The notes under the pieces were generated by a model that did not search any database, was not told where the DNA came from, and saw only the letters and a list, made by a program, of their open reading frames with translations. From Chromera velia (lineage: Eukaryota; Sar; Chromeraceae): a stretch of 15,000 bases of DNA. The translations under genes and the position numbers were made by a program. The stretch lies in assembly GCA_018398765.1 (NCBI GenBank), contig JAHBMJ010000435.1:1-15000 (forward strand), in the 5' to 3' direction. Below are positions 8,801 to 15,000 of the stretch, piece by piece (position 1 is the first letter of the stretch; every line of letters starts with the position of its first letter).

Positions 8801-9167
8801 CAGAGATCAGTATAACGGCTTCGAGGTCAACTCGCCCGATGCGGCTTGCATTACCAGCTTGCTGCAACACGCCGGGTTTCTGCCTCTCTGCCTTCCTGCT
8901 GAACGAGAACCCTACCCCATTTCACCCCTGCAATGCACTTCCTGCAAGCGGGCCCGTAAAGAGCAACCGCTGCCTTTCATGACATTCCGTCTCCCCGTGG
9001 ATACGGGTTTCCTGCAAGAACGCAACGTCCACAGTCACCCTGTGGAACTCCTCTGCGATGTGGGCTGTCCTCCTTGGGGGAGCCTGTGCTCCCTTTCCTC
9101 CTGTGTCAAGCAAGGTGCAGCAATTTTGGGTTCCAAGGAACCAGCACTGTCTACGCCGCTTTTCCAC
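5857..9167 (-). pseudogene. LINE endonuclease-reverse transcriptase ORF, disrupted
   Basis: Reading 5' to 3' on the minus strand. Endonuclease (about 9140-8330): LGTQNCCTLLD, AFLQETRI, LISAYAPTSG, VVIGGDFNARVG, HELDYFLVRRD, then FDHRFV. RT (about 7660-6760): palm motif A FVDLTKAFDTV, motif B RIRQGCVIGPLLF, motif C FANDLAV (usually FADD), motif D GLKISIKKTE. A post-RT region follows, then the C2H2 finger, ending at TAG 5857-5859. Interruptions in the endonuclease frame are TGA 8922, TGA 8748, TAG 8538 and TAA 8328. A frameshift follows between about 8240 and 8330, then TAG 8240 and TAG 7880, and a second frameshift near 7664-7700. Later stops are TAA 7360, TAG 6703, TGA 6682, TGA 6208 and TAG 6109. 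Each interruption sits in otherwise continuous domain homology, so this is decay and not separate genes. The domain order would make element-encoded enzymes for target-primed reverse transcription. Confidence 0.92.
5938..6003 (-). other. C2H2 zinc finger at the C-terminus of the LINE ORF
   Basis: The segment CKVCGQTFSTPRGLRIHT continues SKAH and fits C-x2-C-x12-H-x4-H, with the usual Phe and Leu core positions. It is in the same frame as the RT and post-RT region, after a Lys/Glu-rich linker, and is followed by a basic tail. All four metal ligands are intact although the rest of the ORF is broken. It probably binds nucleic acid. Confidence 0.85.
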
Positions 9168-9427
9168 TTTCCAACTTTCTGTTGCTGCCTTTGCCTGTCT
9201 GTCTTTGGTTGCCTACCATAGCAGCGATGTTTGTTCCCTGAGGGGGGCGGCTCTTGACGCCTCAGGGCAGTTCTGCACGGCTTAACTGGGGGAGAGAAGA
9301 CTCTCGCTGAGACCAGTCCAGCACTGTTGCGCAGAACTCCATGGTTTGGGCTGCTTTTTTCTTCGGAGAAGCGATGGTTTGATCTAAAGCCTTTACCCCA
9401 GACGGGCAAGACTCCAAACCGACTCAT
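9035..9427 (-). CDS. Possible 5' open frame of the LINE (ORF1 or leader)
   Basis: An ATG 18 bp from the element's 5' end opens a 130-codon frame (MSRFGVLPVWGKGFRSNHRF...) rich in Arg, Lys and Pro. It overlaps the start of the endonuclease in a different frame. It could be a small ORF1, an N-terminal extension displaced by a frameshift, or an untranslated leader. No RNA-binding or CCHC motif is visible. Confidence 0.25.
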   Translation of the reverse strand: MSRFGVLPVWGKGFRSNHRFSEEKSSPNHGVLRNSAGLVSARVFSPPVKPCRTALRRQEPPPSGNKHRCYGRQPKTDRQRQQQKVGKWKSGVDSAGSLEPKIAAPCLTQEEREHRLPQGGQPTSQRSSTG

Positions 9428-9444
9428 CTGACTTATGGTGACAT

Positions 9445-9458
9445 CACAGTATTTTGTT
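9445..9458 (+). repeat. Target-site duplication, LINE 5' side
   Basis: CACAGTATTTTGTT matches the copy at 5561-5574 except for C/T at position 3. It fixes the 5' end of the element at 9444. Confidence 0.85.
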
Positions 9459-10442
9459 ATTATAAGAGTATAAGCTTTAATGGATAAGTAAGTATATTAA
9501 TGATTAACTTTTAAACTTGCAGAATGTTGGGCTTTTATTCAGTTTTTGTTTTTGAGTTGGTGATGATGATGCTAGGAGCTTAGCAGGAGGCCTGGGGTGA
9601 TAGCCTAAGGTGTTAAAAATTAATTTATCATCATCCTAGGTAATCATACATCGTTGCAAACAGCCTCTTTCATCCTGTTTCTAGAAGTCTATACAACGTT
9701 TAGCTAGTGGCAATGTACAAGGCAGTTTGATTTACATTTTAAACTATTTTAGAAAGTTTAACTGTAAAAAAAGAAAAACTGAGAAGAACAAACTATTGTT
9801 TTAACCGCACTTTTACGTACTTTTACCTACCTGTGCCGGTTGAACAGGTTAGAACAGGTCACCATATCCAGTTTAAATTTCAATACTCAATATTATTCAA
9901 TATAACTCAATAGCTGCTGAAATTGCAGCTGAATAATCAGATTGAAAGATTTTTTTTGTGAAAAATATTTTTGATTATATCAAGTTTATATGTTTTTACG
10001 TAGCGTGATGAGCTTTTCGTGCAGCGTGGCGGTGCAGTGCGGCGGCGCAGGCCAAAATGAAGTCCACATTAATATGATGATTGAGGGTTTTTTCATGCAT
10101 GCCGCGTCCCCATATGTGAGAGGCGGATCTAACCTAGTTTGTCGATTTGTTCTGTGCTACGACTACCAGCGACGAAAATAGGTATGACTTCGATCACCCT
10201 GATACAGCTGATCAATCACAACTTCTTTTATTAATTATTTTTTTGTCGGGAAATAAATTTTAACATGCATAGTCTTTGTCATCTCCTCCTTTTGTCTAGT
10301 CTTTAGTCACTTATTGTTCACTCCCAGTCACCATCGTCGTAAGGGGCCTGAATTGCTGCGACCCCCCCAGCAGTGCTGAATGAAGCTTCCTCCCTCTGAG
10401 CTCTTGGCTTTTAATTTGTAATTAATTTTTAGGTTCCGGTAC
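9459..10442. other. AT-rich stretch without a clear gene
   Basis: A strongly AT-rich stretch (9459-9990) is followed by mixed sequence. A 63-codon frame at 9990-10181 (MFLRSVMSFSCSV...) has no recognisable motif and is probably chance. AATAAA at about 10252 could be a polyadenylation signal but has no assigned gene. No transposon termini are recognised apart from the LINE insertion at its left edge. Confidence 0.45.
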
Positions 10443-10856
10443 ATGATTTTGGCGGCGCGCCGCGGTAGGAGACGCGGCCGGAATGCAGGAGCTAGCGCAG
10501 GAGAGAGACGTGCGTGTGGAGACGTGATGAGACGTGTGGAGACTGAAGTTGAAGAATCGAAGTCCGTCAGTGTCCGTCAGCTGGATTCTGAGCAGCTAGA
10601 AACTGAATTACCAATCAGTCGAACTAATTAAATCCGGGAAAGTTCGATCGAAGATTTGATGATGGAAGTACTGCGTCTGCGCTCTTCAGCTCTTCACTGA
10701 AGATTTGGTTGTCTGGTCTTCTCATGTCTTCTCGATATTAAATCCGAGCCCTAGACCCTATACTCCAGGTGCGACTTCAAATTATTCGTGCAACTGCAAC
10801 TGGAGGTGTCCTGTTGTTTCCTCATCCTTAAGGTTGTGTTCCGATCATAGCGCATC
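10443..10856 (+). other. Leader region of the glycosidase-like gene
   Basis: A GC-rich patch with GGCGCGCC at 10443-10500 follows a TTAATTTTTAG (acceptor-like) sequence. It includes repeated GAGACGTG-type motifs (about 10500-10545). A 62-codon frame (10443-10631, Arg/Glu-rich) may be a chance or upstream ORF. There is no clear TATA box. An in-frame TAG at 10848 shows that the downstream protein does not extend above 10857 without splicing. Confidence 0.35.
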
Positions 10857-12359
10857 ATGTTGACTGTGCAGATTGTCCGACTGTCAGCCCTTTCGATGCT
10901 GCTGATCGGACCTCTGTTGTTGATCTGCGTCTGCCGCAGCTCCATTTGGCGGAAGGAGAAGTCGTCAATCAGCCTGACCTTACGTTCGCCTGCTGTGATG
11001 CTCGCGAGTGAGACAAGAACGGCAAATGCGAATTTCACAAAAGTGAGGGAGATGGCAAAAGACCTGCTTGTGGGCAGCTTCGCTGCTGGAAGCAGCTACG
11101 CTGAGATTTGGATTCGTGACTCTGCGACGTTCATCGACGTGGCGCTGGAGGTGAACGACCCCAGTTACATCCGTCGGGCGCTCCTGCCCTTCTTCTCTGT
11201 ACAGGCAGAGAACGGAGCGATGCCCGATGCGTACGTGAATGACACAGCAGCGCTGGAAGAGTATCCGGTCCATGCGAAGGGCGACTGGCCCATTTGTGAT
11301 GGGCACAGTGTGGTGTGCAAAAACTCAGTAGAGACTGACCAGGAAACCTCCCTGATTCTTGCTGTTCACTCCTATGTGAGAGGGACGAATGAGACTGCGT
11401 TCCTGTCTGAGACTGTGAAGGGTCAGACGGTGTTGGACCGTTTAGAGTTGTCTGTGCGGTATTTGCTGTCCGAGATGAGAGACGTGAACGGTACAGGTTT
11501 GTTGTTCGGTGCCACGACGATCGACTGGGGGGACATCCAGCCGGAAGAGTCCCCAGGTGCCAAAATATCCAGCCTCTCCCACAGGGCCGTGGACGTATAC
11601 GACAACTCGATGTTCATCCTGGCGTTGGACGCGCTAGCAGATCTCTGTGCTGCTGTACCTGCAGCAGACTCGGAATCCGAAAAGAGCCGAGGCAGTGAGA
11701 GTGACAGAGCGTCCAAATGGAGGGCGATGGCAGTGCGGTGGCGGTCTCTGACTCGTGAACATTTGTGGGACAGCAGCGGGTCCCGGTTTATTCCCCACCT
11801 GTACCTGTCCGAGGGTTCGCCCTTTCCAGACTCCTTTGACGAGTCGCGTATTTATTTTCACGGCGGGACAGCAGTAGCGGCGCTGGCGGGGGTGCTGAGC
11901 AGCGAGGAGGTGTTGAAATCTTACGAGCAAATGAGTCGGAACGTAGAGGCCGTGAGGGCAGCAGGCGGGGCCGTTGCGATCGGAATGACCGTTTATCCCC
12001 CCTACCCTGCGGGGCTGTTTGTAAATCCGAGCGTGGCTGTTGAATTCTCTTACCAGAATGCGGGGGATTGGGATTGGTTTGGTGGTCGGATGGTGCAGGC
12101 TTTGGTGGTGCACAAGCATTGCAAGGAAGCCCTTGAGGCTCTACAGATGATGTGCGACCGCGTTGTCAAGTTTGATGGTTTTTTTGAGTGGTTTGACTTT
12201 GATGGAAAGCCTAGTGGGTCAGCAAAATTTAAGGGTTCCGCAGGGGCACTAGGAAAAGCAGTCGAGATGATGACATCCTCCCACTCGCGCTGTGCTGATA
12301 TGCGCACTGCCACAAGGATTCACACGTACGCTGACGACACAAAGATTGAAACGGAGTGA
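10857..12359 (+). CDS. Six-hairpin glycosidase-like protein, signal-anchored
   Basis: This is a 500-aa uninterrupted frame. An in-frame TAG lies 9 bases before the ATG, so this start is firm unless an intron intervenes. Residues about 6-27 form a hydrophobic helix followed by basic residues (SSIWRKEK), a type II signal anchor or signal peptide. The body looks like an (alpha/alpha)6 glycosidase: YAEIWIRDSATF (81-92), TIDWGDIQPEE (221-231), SHRAVDVYDN (241-250), VYPPYPAGLF (379-388), YQNAGDWDWFGGRM (399-412), GFFEWF (441-446) and FKGSAGALGKA (458-468). Candidate acidic catalytic residues are D88, D226, D404 and E444; I cannot assign them. Four N-glycosylation sequons (N59, N128, N178, N211) suit the secretory pathway. 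Substrate and GH family are unknown. About 30 residues after the last conserved block look unrelated and may be lineage-specific. No intron is visible, unlike the neighbouring genes. Confidence 0.85.
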   Translation: MLTVQIVRLSALSMLLIGPLLLICVCRSSIWRKEKSSISLTLRSPAVMLASETRTANANFTKVREMAKDLLVGSFAAGSSYAEIWIRDSATFIDVALEVNDPSYIRRALLPFFSVQAENGAMPDAYVNDTAALEEYPVHAKGDWPICDGHSVVCKNSVETDQETSLILAVHSYVRGTNETAFLSETVKGQTVLDRLELSVRYLLSEMRDVNGTGLLFGATTIDWGDIQPEESPGAKISSLSHRAVDVYDNSMFILALDALADLCAAVPAADSESEKSRGSESDRASKWRAMAVRWRSLTREHLWDSSGSRFIPHLYLSEGSPFPDSFDESRIYFHGGTAVAALAGVLSSEEVLKSYEQMSRNVEAVRAAGGAVAIGMTVYPPYPAGLFVNPSVAVEFSYQNAGDWDWFGGRMVQALVVHKHCKEALEALQMMCDRVVKFDGFFEWFDFDGKPSGSAKFKGSAGALGKAVEMMTSSHSRCADMRTATRIHTYADDTKIETE

Positions 12360-13432
12360 TTCGAGCAGCTGGTCGAGCTAGCAGTGCTCGTTCTGAATCA
12401 TGGATTGAGTGAACGATTCATCAGATTTTTAACGGCCGCGTGCATGCCTAGGTACGTGGCAACTACGTGCGCGCGTGACATGACTGCAGTAACGATTATC
12501 TATATGCCTTCAAATTATGGTTGATACAAATATTATTCAGTCATATCTTCAGTCAAACTATTATCGGTCATCATCACCTTAATGGAATTAGAATTTACGA
12601 ATTAGGAGACTCACAAATTTTAACGCCCAATTCTTAAATTTAGGCGTTCGTACAATGAAAGAAGTACAAGGAGTTAGATCTAACTGTTGTATGTAGGCTA
12701 CACGTATATAGATTATTTAGTTTAATGCTAATTTCAAGTTAACACCACGTACACTTATTCTAGCATTTATTACTACTACACACATTTTTTTTTTAGAGAA
12801 TTAATAAACTATATGAGAATTGCATAAAAATTGGGAGCTCCCATTTTTAGTTTGGGAGGGGGGGCGCGGGCATCAACTCGATTAAACTCGATCCCAGTTT
12901 TTAAAATTTTGAATGATATTAAATCTAAACTTGACTAAAAACTTTATATATAATAACTGACTCAAATAAAATCAAATTAATTTTTATTTATTATATTTTA
13001 AATAAAAACTCGTCCTCACAGTGGTTTACAGTGGTCCCTTAATTGGTAACGATTTCCCGGCCCATGCGTGGAATCATTTCCCCCTTAATTATTGAAGACT
13101 TGTTTGTTTCTTCAACATCTACCTCTGTTATTCTCTGTTCGATAGTTGTCAATGCCATGAAAGGACATGAATCGACGAGTCAAGCGAGGCCAGCTTCACA
13201 ATTCATGGAAGAGTGAAAGTGTGGTCGCCACACAGTGGCGGATCAATGGAAGAACCCCTTCTCCATGCAGACGCACTGCCAAGCTCTCTGTTCACTTCCC
13301 GAATCACCTAATCAGGCAGCCACAAGTTGACAAGAGAGGCCCGATTTCTGAAGACCCAATGACGTCACCCCGCCCTTCTGTTTCCAATCTGAATTCCTGA
13401 TGTCAACTTTGTGCATGTGCGTGAGGATTTGA
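12360..13432. other. AT-rich intergenic stretch
   Basis: It is very AT-rich from about 12480 to 13020, with several AATAAA-like sequences (about 12802, 12965, 13001) that could end the upstream transcript. It holds a palindrome centred on GGGAGCTCCC (12833-12842), a G-run (12856-12864) and a doubled ACAGTGGT (about 13018-13035). A 77-codon frame at 13167-13400 shows no protein-like motif. No gene is supported. Confidence 0.5.
12826..12848. repeat. Inverted repeat AAAAAT..GGGAGCTCCC..ATTTTT
   Basis: A perfect 12-bp palindrome TGGGAGCTCCCA is extended on both sides by A/T arms with one mismatch. It may be a hairpin in the 3' flank of the glycosidase-like gene or a remnant of a mobile-element end; function unknown. 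Confidence 0.6.
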
Positions 13433-14684
13433 TCACTCCTTGACTGTAAACTTGGTCGTGGCGAAGGTCCCGGGAGAGCCTGAAACGTTGTAGTACCCTG
13501 CCTGCCTGGTGCTGCGAAGGTGGTTCTCGGCCTTCAGATTCCCCTGCTCCACCGTGCACCCAATCACCTGCAACACGTGCATCCAGACATCCAGGGAGCA
13601 CAATCAAGTACACAAACACATGCATGCACACACAAATGCACGCGCTCACGGACATACACACAGAGAAGAAGAACAAGACAGAGAGCCAATGCTTTCTTTC
13701 AGTGACCTGTTCCACACATGCAATTTGAATTCTCACTCCTTCCTTTAATTTGATTTTGGAAGTACATCCACGTGAGTGGACTATGAGCATACATGTCCAA
13801 GGGGAGTCAATCAAAAGGAACATCGAGCACGCAGATGATGTTGATGCTCTTCTCTGTCTTCATGCCTATATTGGGCTGTATGTGAACGAAATTCAGCGAG
13901 CACAGGCCCCCCGACTCGGATTAGGATCAAAGACGCCTGAACAAAACGCGTGCATGGATTGAAGTTCCACTGTTAAAAAAAGAAGCGAAATCGATGAGTC
14001 GTGCATACAGAATTATTACTACTCAGTGAGCCTACGTACGTTGCCTGCGTATTTGCCCGGAACGAAGCCGGAGTATCCGGGAATCATGTTGGACTGTTCC
14101 GCCTTGGCTGCCAGGTCCTTCTGTGAGGGGATGGACCCGAAGTGAGTCTGGTAGGTGCTGCAGAATTGTATTGATACCAGGCATGGAGGAAGAAACCGAA
14201 TCGGAATGGAGGGAGACTGTGTCATGTGAGTTCATTTTCTCTTCCTATGTTGAGCTTCCGCCGGGAATGAAAGTTTGCGTTGATGCAGGAGAGAGATATC
14301 TGAGAAGCTTTAGACAGTTCGTCAGGGAAGAAAATTACTCGGGAGACCTCTAGCTCCTGGTTGCAAATTTTTCCTCGCTGACCTGAAATACTGGGGCCAC
14401 TTGTGGTAGGAAAAGACCCCCGAGCGTGGCGGCTCTGCGAACTGCACGTCCAACGCTGTGGGGTTGTATCTGGTCGCATGGAGGGGCTGGCTCTGTGCAG
14501 TGGCCTTGAGAGGGTCGTCTACAATTTGGTCAGTTGCGAGATTGTCATCGAAGATGATGGACTTCCGAAGGGAGGAAGCCTTGGGGGATCCAGTACGCCA
14601 CCACTTTTTGGAATAAGTGATCTGACTCTGGCCGAGAAACTCCTTCATCTCCGGCTCCAGATGCCCTGCCTTTCCTTCTGCCAT
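13433..14684 (-). CDS. CIMIP2/FAM166-like microtubule inner protein, three exons
   Basis: Exon 1 is 14684-14383 (ATG at 14684; donor CAG|GTCAGC). Exon 2 is 14157-14040 (acceptor TTCTGCAG, donor GTACGT). Exon 3 is 13567-13433 (acceptor TTGCAG, stop TGA). The phases match exactly (AG|C gives Ser101, then phase 0 at Asn140|Val141) and give 184 aa. Residues 126-135 read IPGYSGFVPG, the hallmark of the DUF2475/CIMIP2 family of ciliary and sperm-tail microtubule inner proteins. They are followed by NVIGCTVEQG. Upstream, residues 92-109 (SYHKWPQYFSTYQTHFGS) span the first splice junction. There is no signal peptide or membrane helix. By family knowledge it would sit inside axonemal or similar stable microtubules. 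Gene structure is well supported; the family call rests on the short PGY motif. Introns are 225 and 472 bp; the second has an AC/TG microsatellite. Confidence 0.78.
13609..13665 (+). repeat. AC-rich degenerate microsatellite
   Basis: CACAAACACATGCATGCACA and neighbouring CA-rich sequence lie in the second intron of the minus-strand gene. On the coding strand it is a TG-rich tract upstream of the exon 3 acceptor, as in the introns of the first gene in the window. Confidence 0.7.
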
Positions 14685-15000
14685 CTTGCTGTACAATTGG
14701 CACAGTGAGTCTTTCAGTTGAAAAGCTGCGGGCCTCGCTCAATAGATGGACTCCTGGTCACCGTGGATTAAAAGACTAGCTTATATTAATTGATACTGTA
14801 GATACGACCGATTCACGCAGGGGAAAAGTCTCTTTCTGAGCAACAAGGTCTCTGCGGTTTCCGTCAACCCCTTTTCTGCATGGCTATATATGTGGCTGCA
14901 CAGTGTATTGAAATGTAACGAGTTCTGATTTGACCAGCAGATCGATGTTCTGGGTGTCAATGCATGCAGGTGCATGCATGTATATGATATTTTAAAATGC
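14685..15000. other. Upstream region of the minus-strand gene
   Basis: No further exon is clear. Just before the ATG the coding strand reads GTACAG|CAAG, which could be an acceptor of an intron in the 5' UTR. The window ends in a tract with TGCATGCAGGTGCATGCATG at about 14960-14979, an example of the ATGC repeats seen at several places. Confidence 0.4.

Larger units (their letters stand above)
5575..9444 (-). mobile_element. Non-LTR retrotransposon (LINE), RTE-like
   Basis: The 3.87-kb element is bounded by the target-site duplications. Its 5' end is at 9444 and its 3' end is at 5575 in a (CAT)6 run (ATG repeat on its own strand). It encodes, in order, an APE-type endonuclease, a linker, a reverse transcriptase, the post-RT region typical of LINEs (WYLGG, LLYRAETW, RLWWLGHV, LLRWSD) and a C2H2 zinc finger. 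Single-ORF EN-RT organisation, small size and a short-repeat tail point to the RTE group; this is inference, not a phylogeny. There are no LTRs and no poly(A) tail. Many stops and at least two frameshifts make it non-autonomous. Confidence 0.93.

Noticed and set aside
6208-8924. In-frame TGA codons as a recoded genetic code
   Set aside because: The host gene models end at TGA, and the LINE also has TAG, TAA and frameshifts, so decay explains it.
6719-9221. Plus-strand open frames of 100-245 codons across the LINE
   Set aside because: They are antisense shadows of the endonuclease-RT ORF, whose domain motifs are all on the minus strand.
9541-9650. GATGATGATG and TCATCATCC near 9563 and 9628 as ends of a second LINE-type insertion
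   Set aside because: The repeats are very short and no flanking target duplication or coding remnant was found.
9990-10631. Two short frames (63 and 62 codons) before the glycosidase-like gene as genes
   Set aside because: Short, with no motif. The second is biased by a GC-rich repeat patch. Kept only as a possible upstream ORF region.
12287-12356. The end of the glycosidase-like protein reads YADDTKIE, like an RT catalytic motif
   Set aside because: Only about eight residues match, with no other RT motif upstream in this frame and intact glycosidase-like blocks just before it. Chance is the simplest explanation.
13167-13400. 77-codon plus-strand frame
   Set aside because: No recognisable motif or splice context, and its composition is unremarkable. 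It overlaps nothing conserved.
13750-13962. 70-codon plus-strand frame opposite the second intron of the minus-strand gene
   Set aside because: It lies wholly within the intron of a well-supported gene and has no motif or splice signals of its own.

Overview
The window is nuclear DNA from a eukaryote with GT-AG introns, dense TG/TC/AC microsatellites, frequent ATGC-type repeats, a decayed LINE retrotransposon and a gene resembling ciliary microtubule inner proteins. A ciliated or flagellated protist or microalga fits best. A chromerid-type alveolate is my guess, but nothing here proves it. The three best-supported gene models end in TGA, so TGA is a normal stop and the TGA codons inside the LINE are lesions.

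Layout. 1-347: no gene seen, one dispersed direct repeat. About 348-2985 (+): a multi-exon gene of unknown function. Exon 1867-1983 and terminal exon 2776-2985 are well supported, 788-1087 moderately, 348-434 weakly. Its last intron-exon junction is duplicated in tandem five times (2461-2773), which leaves a ladder of 3' splice sites. 2986-3861: UTR-like and low-complexity DNA with short duplications. 3862-4711 (+): a weak two-exon gene candidate. 4712-5560: no gene seen, turning AT-rich. 5575-9444 (-): an almost full-length RTE-like LINE, flanked by 14-bp target-site duplications that differ at one base, with a (CAT)6 tail on the + strand. Its ORF carries an APE-type endonuclease, a reverse transcriptase and a C-terminal C2H2 zinc finger, broken by many stops and two frameshifts. 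9459-10856: AT-rich DNA, then a short GC-rich patch and the leader of the next gene. 10857-12359 (+): an intact, apparently intronless 500-aa six-hairpin glycosidase-like protein with an N-terminal signal anchor. 12360-13432: AT-rich, no gene seen. 13433-14684 (-): a three-exon gene for a 184-aa protein with the PGYSGFVPG motif of CIMIP2/FAM166-type axonemal proteins. 14685-15000: its upstream region.

The genes are not an operon and show no evident shared pathway. The most unusual structure is the tandemly repeated splice acceptor. The strong polypyrimidine tract now sits next to acceptors that give a short stop-terminated tail or a Cys/His-rich repeat peptide. The acceptor that gives the non-repetitive C-terminus lies more than 300 bp downstream.
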